NCBI RefSeq assembly: GCF_001021975.1
Contig: NZ_CP009928.1
Location: 2,232,001 to 2,296,000, forward strand
DNA from: Chryseobacterium gallinarum
GTDB taxonomy: Bacteria > Bacteroidota > Bacteroidia > Flavobacteriales > Weeksellaceae
Direction: 5' to 3'
DNA length: 64,000 nucleotides
Shown here: piece after piece, positions 8,823 through 17,690 of the stretch
Layout of the letters: every line of letters starts with the position of its first letter
How positions within the stretch are numbered: the first letter of the stretch is position 1
Notes under the pieces: model-generated
What the model was told of the DNA's origin: nothing
What the model saw: the letters and a program-made list of their open reading frames with translations, nothing else
The model's database searches: none
Translations under genes and position numbers: made by a program

Positions 8823-9794
8823 TTAAAACTGCCGATCTAACACAAATTTACTATCTAATTGATAATATATAATGTTAAAATGAGGTATTTTTTTCTGGAG
8901 AAACAGAATGACATCTTCCAGCTGTTCAGGGGATATTTCTTCTACTTTTATTCTGAACCCTTTGTTCAGGTAATTCCCGAAATAAAACCCGTCTTTCAGA
9001 ATTTCAGCTTCGTTTTCAGTAATTTTTTTAAAGTCCGGATTGTTCAGATCGTTTTTGGATAGTGCATTGATCAATCTGTGTTTTTCGAGATGATTAGTCA
9101 CGATTCCCCATGAATAGATGGGCAAGGCTACTTCAATTTTCTTAATGGGATAGTCTTCAATTTTAGAAAGGTAACTTTTTAAAACGCCAACATCCAGAAT
9201 GGAATTCTTATCAGATTTTTCCAACGGTGAGGAAGTGGAGTAGCACATCAGGTATACCTTTTCTACAGGAGGAATCCCTGTTTGCTTTTTATCCTTTACC
9301 TGATGAAGGCGCAGGGTACAGGTGACTTCTTTTCCTGAAATTTTTTTCAGTTCCTTTAAAAATTTGAAATAATCATTTCGTGTTCCGGCTGTCCAGTCGC
9401 AGTCGATCTGGATTTCGTTTGCTGTTTTTAAGTGATATTCTTTCGTTTTCTTCTGTATTAATTGATAAATTCTTTCCGCCAGAAACCTGATCTCTCCTGG
9501 CGAGATATTGAATAAGGCCTGATTGGTAATAAATACAGTGGGAACAATTTGTTTTTCGGTTTGAAAGCTTGGATCTTTTGTAATCACAGCTACCGGCTGA
9601 AATCTTCCATTGATTTTATCCACATCGAAAAACCTTGTATATAAATAAGGAACAGAAGACTGGTCCAAGACTTTTTTTTCCTCCCGGTCCAACCTGAGAT
9701 TGGTTTTCCAATAATAAAAAGTATGAGCATGGTCGTCCTTCTTACTGCATGAGACAATAAAAAATAAAATCCATAAAGCCAGTAGTCTTTTCAT
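8823..9794 (-). CDS. Exported lipoprotein, possibly DUF3142-like
   Basis: Starting at the ATG at 9794 gives 323 residues with a lipoprotein signal (MKRLLALWILFFIVSC, Cys then SKKDD). A longer start at 9818 exists but puts eight extra residues before the signal. The mature part alternates beta and alpha segments. It contains NEIQIDCDWTAGTRNDYFKF, which resembles the DUF3142 barrel-like family around an acidic D-x-D-W strand, followed by KKIEVALPIYSWG. That family assignment is tentative. It may be a barrel-fold protein related to glycoside hydrolases, without known activity. It lies just upstream of the 908-residue protein on the same strand. Confidence 0.55.
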   Translation of the reverse strand: MKRLLALWILFFIVSCSKKDDHAHTFYYWKTNLRLDREEKKVLDQSSVPYLYTRFFDVDKINGRFQPVAVITKDPSFQTEKQIVPTVFITNQALFNISPGEIRFLAERIYQLIQKKTKEYHLKTANEIQIDCDWTAGTRNDYFKFLKELKKISGKEVTCTLRLHQVKDKKQTGIPPVEKVYLMCYSTSSPLEKSDKNSILDVGVLKSYLSKIEDYPIKKIEVALPIYSWGIVTNHLEKHRLINALSKNDLNNPDFKKITENEAEILKDGFYFGNYLNKGFRIKVEEISPEQLEDVILFLQKKIPHFNIIYYQLDSKFVLDRQF

Positions 9795-9841
9795 GCTTTG
9801 GTCAATATAATTCTTCAAAAGTAAAATTATTTAAGCAAAGA

Positions 9842-9868
9842 ATAAACCGTAAAATCCCGGTAATTCTT
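9842..9868 (-). repeat. 27-bp repeat, copy 1
   Basis: This block matches 10478-10504 at 25 of 27 positions (core CCGTAAAATCCCGGT). Each copy sits about 40-50 bp before the start of a minus-strand exported protein. The rest of 9795-10018 holds only a poor 37-codon minus-strand ORF and a terminator. Confidence 0.5.
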
Positions 9869-9986
9869 TATTCAAGGCTATTTCTGTAAATTCTCTGTTC
9901 TGCTTTCCTTAAAAATTCATATTTATATACCTGCCTTTCACCGGAAGGAAGCAAGTCACAGATGTACGGATGGTATCTCATAACAA

Positions 9987-10010
9987 TAAAAATCCACTCC
10001 CGGGGAGTGG
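9987..10010 (-). terminator. Terminator of the small secreted protein gene
   Basis: Read on the minus strand, a 7-bp GC-rich stem (CCACTCC with GGAGTGG) is followed by TTTTTATTGTT, just after the stop of the gene at 10019-10438. Confidence 0.75.
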
Positions 10011-10018
10011 CTATGATT

Positions 10019-10438
10019 TTATTCGTATAATTCGCTTTCGCATTTACAGGTGTCTTTATCAATGCTTTCCCTGGAAGAGCAGCAGCCTTCAAGGCTTTTA
10101 ATATTTCCTTTTTCGTCGGTAAGATAGATCTTATCCTTATTAAATTTTACGAAGAATGTTTCTTTGAATTTCTTAAATTGTACTTTCATCACCTTGTTGG
10201 GGATATACTTGCCGGCATTCATTTCCTCTGTTGTCTCTTTCCCATTTGCCTGGTTGACCTGAATGTATCCGAAAAAGACATCTCCATTCTTTTTTACATC
10301 CAGGTAATAATGAGGAGTGCCGGTACCACTGTAACCTTTCATGATATCAAAAACCCTGCGTCCCGTAAAAGGAGTTTTTACCTGTGCTAGCGCGAAAATA
10401 CTGATGCATAAGATGATTACACTTAAAACCTTTTTCAT
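10019..10438 (-). CDS. Small secreted protein of unknown function
   Basis: The 139 residues begin with a signal peptide (MKKVLSVIILCISIFALAQ). The mature part is beta-rich and ends in a cysteine-rich tail (GCCSSRESIDKDTCKCESEL, four Cys) that could form disulfides or bind metal. The layout, with YYLDVKKNGDVFFGY in the middle, resembles small Chryseobacterium exported proteins without assigned function. It forms a single-gene unit with its own terminator. TAATTTTG on the minus strand (10452-10459) is a possible -7 box 13 nt before the start. Confidence 0.55.
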   Translation of the reverse strand: MKKVLSVIILCISIFALAQVKTPFTGRRVFDIMKGYSGTGTPHYYLDVKKNGDVFFGYIQVNQANGKETTEEMNAGKYIPNKVMKVQFKKFKETFFVKFNKDKIYLTDEKGNIKSLEGCCSSRESIDKDTCKCESELYE

Positions 10439-10477
10439 AGTTTCTTTTTTTCAAAATTAAAAATATTTGTTTAAACC

Positions 10478-10504
10478 ATAAGCCGTAAAATCCCGGTGAT
10501 TCTT
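10478..10504 (-). repeat. 27-bp repeat, copy 2
   Basis: This is the second copy of the block at 9842-9868, with two differences. In this copy one minus-strand frame reads KNHRDFTAYGL and in copy 1 it reads KNYRDFTVYSL, so it may be a coding remnant. The flanking 10505-10586 shows nothing else. Confidence 0.5.
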
Positions 10505-10586
10505 ATCCGGTATCAATTGCATATCCGACTCTTTTCAATATACCTGGTGATTTGTATAACTACTCCGTTCACAGGTATTGGTGTAA

Positions 10587-10616
10587 CAAAAACCACCCCA
10601 AAAAAGGAATGGTTTT
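10587..10616 (-). terminator. Terminator of the glpD-K-F-OMP operon
   Basis: On the minus strand, a stem AAAACCA with TGGTTTT, extended by a short inner G-C pairing, is followed by TTTTTGTT. It lies 20 bp beyond the stop of the last operon gene. Confidence 0.65.
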
Positions 10617-10636
10617 CTATATAATTTCAGCTGAAA

Positions 10637-11440
10637 TTAAAAAACAGTCGCAGCCAATTGAATCCTTGCATACTTATTAGAAGGATTCCACATGGCCATC
10701 ATAGCAACAGGAAGACTGTAATGATCGGATATTTTAATAACTTTTCCTGCTTTTAGACCTACGTTTACGATATCAAAACTATTCTTTCCGTTTCCGTACA
10801 GAAAGGTGTTGTCATTAAGTGCAAAACCGGCACCTACAAAAGCATCCAGATTTACTTTCTGATCTTTGATTACCGGATAGCTTGCCTGGATATAAGTAGA
10901 ATATCTGTTTTTCTTATAACTTCCGTCCGGTTCAAGAATAACCTCTCCGGCGTTGGCGCCACCATACAACATGATATCGGCTTCTATATTGATCGGAAAA
11001 GAAGGCCCGAAAGTATAATTGGTTCTCAGATCTATAATATGGGCCGTTCTCCTTTGGGAATAACTGAAGATATCATCAGCAGCCACTGCTGTATTGATGT
11101 TTCTGGAATTATAGAGATCCCATAAACCTATATAAAAACGACCGTCAGAATACTGAACGTAATAATTGATCTCTTTGTAATGAGTGTTGTCCTTATCATC
11201 TGCCAATGCTGATGCACCCCAGATCCCTACCTTCCATTTCTTTTCTGCATCCAGGGCATAAGATAGATTTCCCATTACCACGGGTTTGTCTGTAATAATC
11301 AGTCCTCTCCATAAATGGTTGTTTTGAATGTTGGCTGTAAAATCGAGCCTGCCTTCTTTAGCTTCTGTGTTTTCCTGAGAAAACAATCTTCCGATGCTTA
11401 AGGCAGAGAGAAAGATTCCTTGTAAGATTTTTTTCATCAT
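10637..11440 (-). CDS. Outer-membrane beta-barrel protein, last gene of the glycerol operon
   Basis: The 267-residue protein (or 266 if the second ATG is used) has a signal peptide (MKKILQGIFLSALSIGRLFS). Alternating amphipathic strands follow (RLDFTANIQNNHLWRGL, KWKVGIWGASAL, FYIGLWDLYNS, NKYARIQLAATVF) and it ends in Phe, as outer-membrane barrels do. The N-terminal NHLWRGL..TDKPVVMGNLSYA is seen in Bacteroidota barrel proteins of unknown role. It starts only 7 nt after glpF, so it is almost certainly co-transcribed with glpD, glpK and glpF. An outer-membrane route for glycerol or a glycerol ester is a natural guess but not shown. Confidence 0.7.
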   Translation of the reverse strand: MMKKILQGIFLSALSIGRLFSQENTEAKEGRLDFTANIQNNHLWRGLIITDKPVVMGNLSYALDAEKKWKVGIWGASALADDKDNTHYKEINYYVQYSDGRFYIGLWDLYNSRNINTAVAADDIFSYSQRRTAHIIDLRTNYTFGPSFPINIEADIMLYGGANAGEVILEPDGSYKKNRYSTYIQASYPVIKDQKVNLDAFVGAGFALNDNTFLYGNGKNSFDIVNVGLKAGKVIKISDHYSLPVAMMAMWNPSNKYARIQLAATVF

Positions 11441-11447
11441 TTGTCTT

Positions 11448-12179
11448 TTATTTTAAAAATCCATATAAAAAAGCAGCGATAATAGCGCCTATTACAGGTC
11501 CTATCACCGGAACCCAGGCATAGCTCCAGTCGCTGCTGCCTTTTACGGGCAAAATAGCATGCATGATTCTTGGGGCAAGATCTCTGGCGGGGTTAATGGC
11601 GTACCCTGTTGTCCCCCCTAAAGACAAGCCTATTACCCATACAACAAAAGTAACCGGTATGGCTCCTATGGAACCTAGCCCTACTTTCGCTGTAGGATCA
11701 GCCTGTAAAGAAAGGCTGGGATCTGCAAAATAAAAAATCGTAAATACCAATACAAATGTTCCGATAATCTCACTGATCAGATTGGAAGAGAACTTCCTGA
11801 TAGCGGGTCCTGTGCTGAAACATGCCAGTTTGGCTCCTTCGTCCTCTGTAATGGCAAAATGGTCTTTATGAAATAGCCATACCAGAAAAGCCCCCAGCAT
11901 TCCTCCGATCATCTGGGCAGCAATATAAGAAGGTACCAAATCCCAGGAAAATTTTCCTGCAGTAGCGAGACCAATGGTGACAGCGGGGTTCAGGTGCGCA
12001 CCACTTACCGGTCCTGCTACGGTTACTCCTACAAATACAGCCAGTGCCCATGCAGTCGTAATAACAATCCATCCGGAATTATTCCCTTTAGTATCTTTTA
12101 ATACAACATTGGCCACAACGCCGTTGCCTAGCAATATAAGAAGCATCGTGCCGATAACTTCTGCAATAAATGGGGTCAT
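11448..12179 (-). CDS. glpF: Glycerol facilitator (aquaglyceroporin)
   Basis: This inner-membrane channel lets glycerol diffuse into the cell. It has 243 residues, six membrane segments and two NPA loops: GAHLNPAVTIG (residues 64-66) and GYAINPARDLAPR (196-198). The Asp after NPAR is typical of glycerol-conducting members rather than water-only aquaporins. It lies 24 nt after glpK and 7 nt before the barrel gene, in the glpD-glpK-glpF-OMP operon. Confidence 0.95.
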   Translation of the reverse strand: MTPFIAEVIGTMLLILLGNGVVANVVLKDTKGNNSGWIVITTAWALAVFVGVTVAGPVSGAHLNPAVTIGLATAGKFSWDLVPSYIAAQMIGGMLGAFLVWLFHKDHFAITEDEGAKLACFSTGPAIRKFSSNLISEIIGTFVLVFTIFYFADPSLSLQADPTAKVGLGSIGAIPVTFVVWVIGLSLGGTTGYAINPARDLAPRIMHAILPVKGSSDWSYAWVPVIGPVIGAIIAAFLYGFLK

Positions 12180-12203
12180 ATAAGTTTTTTTAGGTGAGGT
12201 AAA

Positions 12204-13700
12204 TTAATCTTCTATCCAGCTTTGTGCACTCTTGATGGCCTTCTTCCAAAAGTGAATCATTTTATCCACTTGATCTTTACCCAGTTGAGGGTGGAAATCT
12301 TTGTCTACAATCCATTGCTCCTGGATTTCGTCAATGTTTTTCCAGTATCCTACTGCAAGTCCGGCCAGGTAGGCTGCTCCAAGGGCTGTCGTTTCAAGGG
12401 TTTTCGGGCGGGTTATTTTAAAGCCGAAAAGGTCAGATTGTATCTGCATCAACAGGTCGCTTGCCGACGCGCCGCCGTCTACTCTCAGCTCAAGACTCTC
12501 TCTTCCCGAATCTGCCTCCATTGCTTTCACAATATCATACACCTGGAATGCTATTCCTTCCAATGTAGCTCTTGCAATATGTCCGTCAGTGGTACCACGG
12601 GTCATTCCCACAATAGTTCCGCGGGCATATTGATCCCAGTAGGGAGCACCAAGGCCAGTAAGTGCCGGAACGAAATAAACTCCCCCGTTATCTTTTACAG
12701 AAGCAGCCAGCTTATTGACTTCCTCAGAAGAGTGAATAATTTTAAGCCCGTCTCTCAGCCATTGAATAGCCGCACCACCTACAAATACACTCCCTTCCAG
12801 GGCATAGTTTACTTCCCCGTTAATTTTCCAGGCTACAGTGGTAAGCAGGTTGTTTTTGGAAGAAACAGCTTCTTTACCTGTATTCATGAGTAGGAAACAT
12901 CCTGTTCCATAGGTGTTTTTTACCATTCCAGGAGTGGTACACATCTGCCCGAATAAAGCTGCCTGCTGATCTCCGGCAATACCAGCTATTGGAATTTTTG
13001 TAGAGAAAAGGGTTGTGGCCGTCTCTCCGTATATTTCGCTGCTTTGCTTCACTTCAGGAAGAATAGCTTCAGGAATATCAAATAGTTCCAACAGGTCGTT
13101 GTCCCATTCCAAAGTGTGAATGTTCAGAAGCATAGTTCTGCTGGCATTGGAAACATCTGTAATAAACATTTTTCCCCGGGTCAGTTTCCATACCAACCAG
13201 GTGTCTACAGTTCCGAAACATAATTTCCCCTCTTCAGCCTTTTGCCTTGCTCCTTCTACATGATCAAGGATCCATTTCAGCTTGGTGGCCGAGAAGTAGG
13301 CATCAAGGACCAGTCCTGTTTTTTCTTTAATCGTTTCTGCGTGCCCTTGTTCTTTCAGTTCATCACAGTATTTTGAGGTTCTGCGGTCCTGCCATACGAT
13401 AGCGTTGTAAATAGGGTCACCTGTTTCCTTATCCCATACAATAGTAGTTTCACGTTGATTGGTAATTCCGATTGCAGCAACTTCCAGTCCGGATATTCCG
13501 GCTTTTGCTATCACTTCTGCAGCTACGGATATCTGTGAAGACCAGATTTCATTGGGATCATGTTCTACCCAGCCCGGAGTAGGGAATATCTGTCTGAAAT
13601 CTTTCTGAGAAACATATTTTATTTCTCCGCTGTGATTGAAGAGAATCGCTCTGGAGGAAGTTGTTCCCTGGTCTAGAGCGAGAATTAATTTTTCATTCAT
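12204..13700 (-). CDS. glpK: Glycerol kinase
   Basis: The enzyme phosphorylates glycerol with ATP to sn-glycerol-3-phosphate, which traps it in the cell. The 498 residues match the usual length. Visible motifs of the FGGY sugar kinase family are [19 protein letters not shown] (phosphate 1 loop), [13 protein letters not shown], the region [25 protein letters not shown], and [19 protein letters not shown]. It lies 10 nt downstream of glpD and upstream of glpF. Its product is the substrate of GlpD, so the operon is a complete glycerol-use pathway. Confidence 0.97.
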   Translation of the reverse strand: MNEKLILALDQGTTSSRAILFNHSGEIKYVSQKDFRQIFPTPGWVEHDPNEIWSSQISVAAEVIAKAGISGLEVAAIGITNQRETTIVWDKETGDPIYNAIVWQDRRTSKYCDELKEQGHAETIKEKTGLVLDAYFSATKLKWILDHVEGARQKAEEGKLCFGTVDTWLVWKLTRGKMFITDVSNASRTMLLNIHTLEWDNDLLELFDIPEAILPEVKQSSEIYGETATTLFSTKIPIAGIAGDQQAALFGQMCTTPGMVKNTYGTGCFLLMNTGKEAVSSKNNLLTTVAWKINGEVNYALEGSVFVGGAAIQWLRDGLKIIHSSEEVNKLAASVKDNGGVYFVPALTGLGAPYWDQYARGTIVGMTRGTTDGHIARATLEGIAFQVYDIVKAMEADSGRESLELRVDGGASASDLLMQIQSDLFGFKITRPKTLETTALGAAYLAGLAVGYWKNIDEIQEQWIVDKDFHPQLGKDQVDKMIHFWKKAIKSAQSWIED

Positions 13701-13710
13701 ATAAAGCGTG

Positions 13711-15309
13711 TTAATTTAGGTTAGTAACTTTAGGTGAATAAGGAGTTAATAAATATCCTTTTGCCAGTTCAATAAATTCGTTTTCCTGCTGCTGTGCCCA
13801 CTCTTCAGAATATCCTTTTTCTTCAGCAATAATTCTGGCTACATGATGAGCGCTGTCTATCGCTGCCCTTGCATCCAGGAATAACAGGCGGACTCTTCTT
13901 GCCAGGATATCCTCAATGGTTTCTGCCATCTCATTTCTTACAGCCCAAACCACTTCTGCAACAGTAAAGGGATGGTCAGGATGTATTTTTTGAGCATAAC
14001 GCGGGTTGCTTTCCTGTAAAGCTTTTATAGCTGGAATATCAGAACCGTAAACATATAGATGATTGGTCCTGTCTACCTGTTCAGGTTTTACATTTCCATG
14101 GATGGAAAGATGTTCTGTTTTAGAAGGGGTATTGCCTAACCGGTGAACTTTCATGGCTTCATTCACAGTATCTTCAGCCATTTTACGGTAAGTAGTCCAC
14201 TTACCTCCGATAATGGAGACCAATCCTGTGTCAGAAGCAATCACCTTATGGCTCCGGGAAACTTCTTTGGTGCTTTTGCTTCCATCTTTAGGAGCGGCAA
14301 GGGGACGAAGCCCTGCAAAAACTGATTTTACATCTTCGCGGGTTGGTTTTTTGGCAAGGTATTGTCTTGCGGTATTCAAAACAAAGCTGATTTCTTCTTC
14401 CAAAGCGCGAGGCTCAAAACTTTCATTTTCCAAAAGCGTGTCTGTAGTTCCTACTAATGCCCTGTCGTGCCATGGAACGACAAACAGAACCCTGCCGTCT
14501 GATGTTTTCGGGATCATGATCGCGTCATCACTTTTCAGGAATGACTTATCCAGCACCAGATGGATCCCCTGACTTGGAACAACAAGCTTTCCGTGCTTAG
14601 GATTGTTCATATTGAGGATATCATTAGTAAACACGCCTGTCGCATTGATCACGACATTCCCATGAATCTGATATTGCTGTTGGGTAAACTGGTCTTCAGC
14701 GGTAACCCCGATAATCTTACCTGAGTCATTTTTCAGAAGTCCGACTACTTTCATATAGTTGATAGCGGTTCCCCCTTTTTCAATAATAGTCTGGGTTAAG
14801 TTGATCGCTAATCTGGCATCATCAAACTGTCCGTCCTGGTAAACAACACCACTCATCAAGTGGTTTTGTTCAATAGTAGGGAGTTTTTCAACGGTTTTCG
14901 ATTTGCTGATGTATTTTGTTTTCCCCAAGCTCAGTTTCCCGGCAAGAAAGTCATAGATTGATAGTCCTATTTTATAGTAAATTCCGCCCCACCAGGTATA
15001 ATTAGGGATAATAAAAGACTGGTTTTTGACAATATGAGCTGCATTTTTTGCCAATAATCCTCTTTCTTTTAAGGCTTCTTTTACCAGGCCAACATCTCCC
15101 TGTGCCAGATATCTTACTCCACCATGTACCAATTTGGTACTTCTGCTGGACGTTGCTTTTGCAAAATCATGTGATTCAAGCAATAAGGTTTTAAAGCCTC
15201 TGCTTACTGCGTCTAAAGCTGAACCTAAACCACTGGCTCCTCCTCCTATGACTATAAAGTCCCATTCTTTTACATGGTTTAATTTGCTGAGTTCTTCGTT
15301 TCGTTTCAT
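13711..15309 (-). CDS. glpD: Aerobic glycerol-3-phosphate dehydrogenase
   Basis: This FAD enzyme at the inner membrane oxidises glycerol-3-phosphate to dihydroxyacetone phosphate and passes electrons to the quinone pool. The 532 residues include the FAD-binding Rossmann start [19 protein letters not shown] and the family signature [35 protein letters not shown] follows toward the C-terminal domain. It is the first gene of the operon. Its first codons (ATGAAACGAAACGAA) themselves carry AAACGAA motifs like those in the upstream putative operator. Confidence 0.97.
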   Translation of the reverse strand: MKRNEELSKLNHVKEWDFIVIGGGASGLGSALDAVSRGFKTLLLESHDFAKATSSRSTKLVHGGVRYLAQGDVGLVKEALKERGLLAKNAAHIVKNQSFIIPNYTWWGGIYYKIGLSIYDFLAGKLSLGKTKYISKSKTVEKLPTIEQNHLMSGVVYQDGQFDDARLAINLTQTIIEKGGTAINYMKVVGLLKNDSGKIIGVTAEDQFTQQQYQIHGNVVINATGVFTNDILNMNNPKHGKLVVPSQGIHLVLDKSFLKSDDAIMIPKTSDGRVLFVVPWHDRALVGTTDTLLENESFEPRALEEEISFVLNTARQYLAKKPTREDVKSVFAGLRPLAAPKDGSKSTKEVSRSHKVIASDTGLVSIIGGKWTTYRKMAEDTVNEAMKVHRLGNTPSKTEHLSIHGNVKPEQVDRTNHLYVYGSDIPAIKALQESNPRYAQKIHPDHPFTVAEVVWAVRNEMAETIEDILARRVRLLFLDARAAIDSAHHVARIIAEEKGYSEEWAQQQENEFIELAKGYLLTPYSPKVTNLN

Positions 15310-15311
15310 AA

Positions 15312-15333
15312 ATGTTTCGTTTATGTTTCGTTT
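15312..15333 (-). promoter_or_regulatory. Putative GlpR operator: 11-bp tandem direct repeat
   Basis: ATGTTTCGTTT is repeated twice without a gap (on the minus strand, AAACGAAACAT twice). It covers the predicted start of glpD transcription, directly downstream of the -7 box. The unit is close to the ATGTTCG half-site of E. coli GlpR operators. A repeat of 11 bp places both copies on the same face of the helix. Confidence 0.55.
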
Positions 15334-15334
15334 T

Positions 15335-15362
15335 CAAATATATAAATTAAAAATGAAAGCAA
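15335..15362 (-). promoter_or_regulatory. Promoter of the glpD operon
   Basis: On the minus strand TTG (15360-15362), a 17-bp spacer and TATATTTG (15335-15342) fit the flavobacterial consensus. The predicted start lies in the tandem repeat. Confidence 0.65.
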
Positions 15363-15403
15363 AAAGAAAATAAATGAAATTTCAGCATATAAGAAAAAAA
15401 TGG

Positions 15404-15421
15404 TATTTTTGAGCAAACGAA
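15404..15421 (+). promoter_or_regulatory. -7 box and AAACGAA site of the glpR-like gene
   Basis: TATTTTTG (15404-15411) is followed after 3 nt by AAACGAA (15415-15421), just before the ATG at 15426. The motif matches the repeat before glpD, which suggests autoregulation. Confidence 0.5.
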
Positions 15422-15425
15422 TAAA

Positions 15426-16187
15426 ATGGAGAAGCTGATACACAGGCATGACCAAATATTAAAAGAGCTTGATGAAAAAGGCCATGTGCTTGTTCAGGAC
15501 TTGTGTGAGAAACTGAACGTATCTTCAGTTACGATCCGAAAGGATCTGAACTATCTCGAAAGTCTCGGACTGCTCTTTAGAAACCATGGGGGAGCGAGCA
15601 AACAGGTAAGATATGCATATGAAAAAAATGTAGGAGAGAAGGAAAATATCAATGTGGAAGCCAAACAGGCTATTGCAAAAGCTGCTTTGTCTCTGATTCA
15701 GGAGAATGACTGTATTATACTGGCTTCGGGAACAACAATGCATTATCTGGCAAGGATGCTGGTGAATTCCGGGCCGCTTACCGTATTGACATCTTCCCTG
15801 CGGGTGGCCATTGAATTATGCAATAATCCCAATATTAATATTATACAACTGGGAGGTGAAGTTAGGAAGAGTTCCACTTCTATAGTAGGATCCATTTCGG
15901 AAGGCATTCTTAAACAGTTTTCCTGCAATAAACTTTTCCTGGGAGTAGACGGGATTGATCCCGAATTCGGAATCAGTACTTCTAATGCGGCCGAAGCCCA
16001 TTTGAACCAGGTGATGATAGAGTGTGCTGATCAAACGGTAATCCTTGCTGATTCTTCCAAGCTGAACAAAAAGGGATTTGGTAAAATTGCCTCGTTGGAT
16101 AAAATAGATTATCTGATTACTGATGCGGGAATTTCTGATGAAGATAAACTTGGTCTTGAAGAGCTGGGAGTAAATGTTATGATGTAA
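15426..16187 (+). CDS. glpR: DeoR-family transcriptional regulator of the glp operon
   Basis: This is a DeoR/GlpR-type repressor of 253 residues. The N-terminal winged helix-turn-helix reads HDQILKELDEKGHVLVQDLCEKL then VSSVTIRKDLNYLESLGLLF, which is the family signature. The C-terminal sugar-phosphate sensor domain has CIILASGTTMHYLARML, VLTSSLRVAIELC, QLGGEVRKSSTSIVG and LGVDGIDPEFGISTSNAAEA. It is divergent from glpD with 116 bp between the start codons. By analogy with GlpR it should respond to glycerol-3-phosphate; ligand identity is inferred from position only. Confidence 0.88.
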   Translation: MEKLIHRHDQILKELDEKGHVLVQDLCEKLNVSSVTIRKDLNYLESLGLLFRNHGGASKQVRYAYEKNVGEKENINVEAKQAIAKAALSLIQENDCIILASGTTMHYLARMLVNSGPLTVLTSSLRVAIELCNNPNINIIQLGGEVRKSSTSIVGSISEGILKQFSCNKLFLGVDGIDPEFGISTSNAAEAHLNQVMIECADQTVILADSSKLNKKGFGKIASLDKIDYLITDAGISDEDKLGLEELGVNVMM

Positions 16188-16189
16188 AA

Positions 16190-16215
16190 CCGGACCCTTT
16201 CCGGCTTCTTTTTTT
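16190..16215 (+). terminator. Terminator after the glpR-like gene
   Basis: A short stem CCGGA with TCCGG is followed by CTTCTTTTTTT, just after the stop codon. Confidence 0.6.
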
Positions 16216-16304
16216 AAAATCAAAATAATTTCCGGGAAAATTTGTTCTGAATTTTTTCAAAATCATCTAATTGATTAAAAATCAAAATATTTTAGTCAAA
16301 ATAT

Positions 16305-16334
16305 TTGTCAGTTATAAAATTATTCATAAATTTG
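16305..16334 (+). promoter_or_regulatory. Strong promoter of the rplC ribosomal operon
   Basis: TTG (16305-16307), exactly 19 bp, then TAAATTTG (16327-16334): an ideal flavobacterial promoter. It gives the rplC-rplQ cluster its own start, which it needs because rpsJ is 15 kb away. Confidence 0.8.
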
Positions 16335-16340
16335 CACACT

Positions 16341-16440
16341 CATTTTAGGGGCGTAGTATGCCTATATCAAAAGTAGAAATTACTTCAGACTCCCGGGAAA
16401 TGGTGATAAATAAAGGATAAATTTTATTATAATATAAACA
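16341..16440 (+). other. About 100-nt untranslated leader of the rplC operon
   Basis: The leader has small self-complementary stretches: AAGTA with TACTT across GAAAT, and GGC with GCC across GTAGTAT. It has no ORF. Ribosomal operons are often autoregulated by a product binding its leader (L4 for the S10 operon in E. coli). Whether this leader does so is unknown. Confidence 0.35.
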
Positions 16441-17067
16441 ATGTCAGGTATTATTGGTAAAAAAATCGGTATGACATCTTTGTTTAACGAAGAAGGGAAA
16501 AACATTCCTTGTACAGTTATTCAGGCTGGTCCATGCTCGGTTTTACAGGTCAGAACCTTAGAAAAAGACGGTTATAAAGCTGTTCAATTAGGTTTCGATG
16601 ACAAGAGTGAGAAGAACGTTGGTAAAGCGTTAGCTGGTCATTTTAAAAAGGCTGGTTCTGCTCCTAAAGCTAAATTGGTTGAATTCTACAGAGAATTCGT
16701 TGATGAAGTGAAAGTAGGAGAAGAAGTGAAAGTTGATTTATTCACAGAAGGTGAGTATGTTGACGTAACAGGAACTTCAAAAGGTAAAGGCTTCCAGGGT
16801 GTTGTTAAAAGACACGGATTTGGAGGTGTAATGCAGGCAACTCATGGTCAGCACAACAGACTTAGAGCTCCAGGTTCTATCGGTGCTGGTTCAGACCCTT
16901 CAAGAGTATTCAAAGGGATGAGAATGGCTGGAAGAATGGGAGGTAAGCAGGTAACTGTTCAAAACCTTCAAGTGTTAAAAGTTGATCAAGAACAAAATCT
17001 TTTAGTAGTAAAAGGTGCTGTTCCGGGAGCTAAAAATTCTTATGTAATTATCAGAAAATGGAACTAG
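16441..17067 (+). CDS. rplC: 50S ribosomal protein L3
   Basis: L3 is an early assembly protein of the large subunit; its long loop reaches toward the peptidyl transferase centre. The 208 residues begin [20 protein letters not shown] and carry the conserved [19 protein letters not shown] and the loop [21 protein letters not shown]. It is the first gene after the operon promoter. Its last 10 nt overlap the start of rplD, which suggests translational coupling. Confidence 0.98.
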   Translation: MSGIIGKKIGMTSLFNEEGKNIPCTVIQAGPCSVLQVRTLEKDGYKAVQLGFDDKSEKNVGKALAGHFKKAGSAPKAKLVEFYREFVDEVKVGEEVKVDLFTEGEYVDVTGTSKGKGFQGVVKRHGFGGVMQATHGQHNRLRAPGSIGAGSDPSRVFKGMRMAGRMGGKQVTVQNLQVLKVDQEQNLLVVKGAVPGAKNSYVIIRKWN

Positions 17068-17687
17068 TAGTATTAAATACATCAGGAAAAGAGACCGGAA
17101 GAAAAGTAACTCTAGACGAAACAGTATTCGGAATTGAGCCAAATCAGCACGCGGTTTACTTAGAAGTTAAACAGTATCTTGCTGCTCAAAGACAAGGTAC
17201 TCATAAAGCGAAAGAAAGAAGCGAAATTACTGCTTCTACTAAAAAGCTTAAGAAGCAAAAAGGATCAGGATCTGCTAGATACGGGGATATCAAGTCTCCA
17301 GTATTCAGAGGTGGAGGTAGAGTATTCGGACCAAAACCAAGAGATTACAGATTCAAATTGAACAAAGCTCTTAAGAGATTAGCTAAAAAATCTGTTTTAT
17401 CTCAGAAAATGAGAGACAACAGCATCAAGGTTTTAGAAGATATGAGCTTTGCAGCTCCTAAGACTAAAGATTTCATCAATGTATTAAACGCATTGGAACT
17501 TAACGGTAAAAAATCTTTATTCGTTCTTCCTGAAGCTAATAAGAATGTGTATTTATCTTCAAGAAACTTACCTAAAGCTAAAGTAATGAACTACAATGAA
17601 ATCAGTTCTTACGATTTAGTAAATGCTGGTGAGATCATTTTCTTTGAAGGTGCAGTTGAAAAATTCCAGGAAAATTTAAAGAAATAA
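17058..17687 (+). CDS. rplD: 50S ribosomal protein L4
   Basis: L4 lines part of the exit tunnel and in E. coli represses the S10 operon. The 209 residues contain the RNA-binding extended loop [17 protein letters not shown] and [14 protein letters not shown], then the alpha/beta core to the end. The start codon lies inside the end of rplC. rplW follows after 3 nt. Confidence 0.97.
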   Translation: MELVVLNTSGKETGRKVTLDETVFGIEPNQHAVYLEVKQYLAAQRQGTHKAKERSEITASTKKLKKQKGSGSARYGDIKSPVFRGGGRVFGPKPRDYRFKLNKALKRLAKKSVLSQKMRDNSIKVLEDMSFAAPKTKDFINVLNALELNGKKSLFVLPEANKNVYLSSRNLPKAKVMNYNEISSYDLVNAGEIIFFEGAVEKFQENLKK

Positions 17688-17690
17688 GTC

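Noticed and set aside
9868..10092. 74-codon minus-strand frame after the small secreted protein
   Set aside because: It overlaps the end of the better gene in another frame and crosses that gene's terminator.
12222..12893. 223-codon open frame antisense to glpK
   Set aside because: It lies entirely within a clear, full-length glycerol kinase and has biased, Cys/Ser-rich composition typical of antisense frames.
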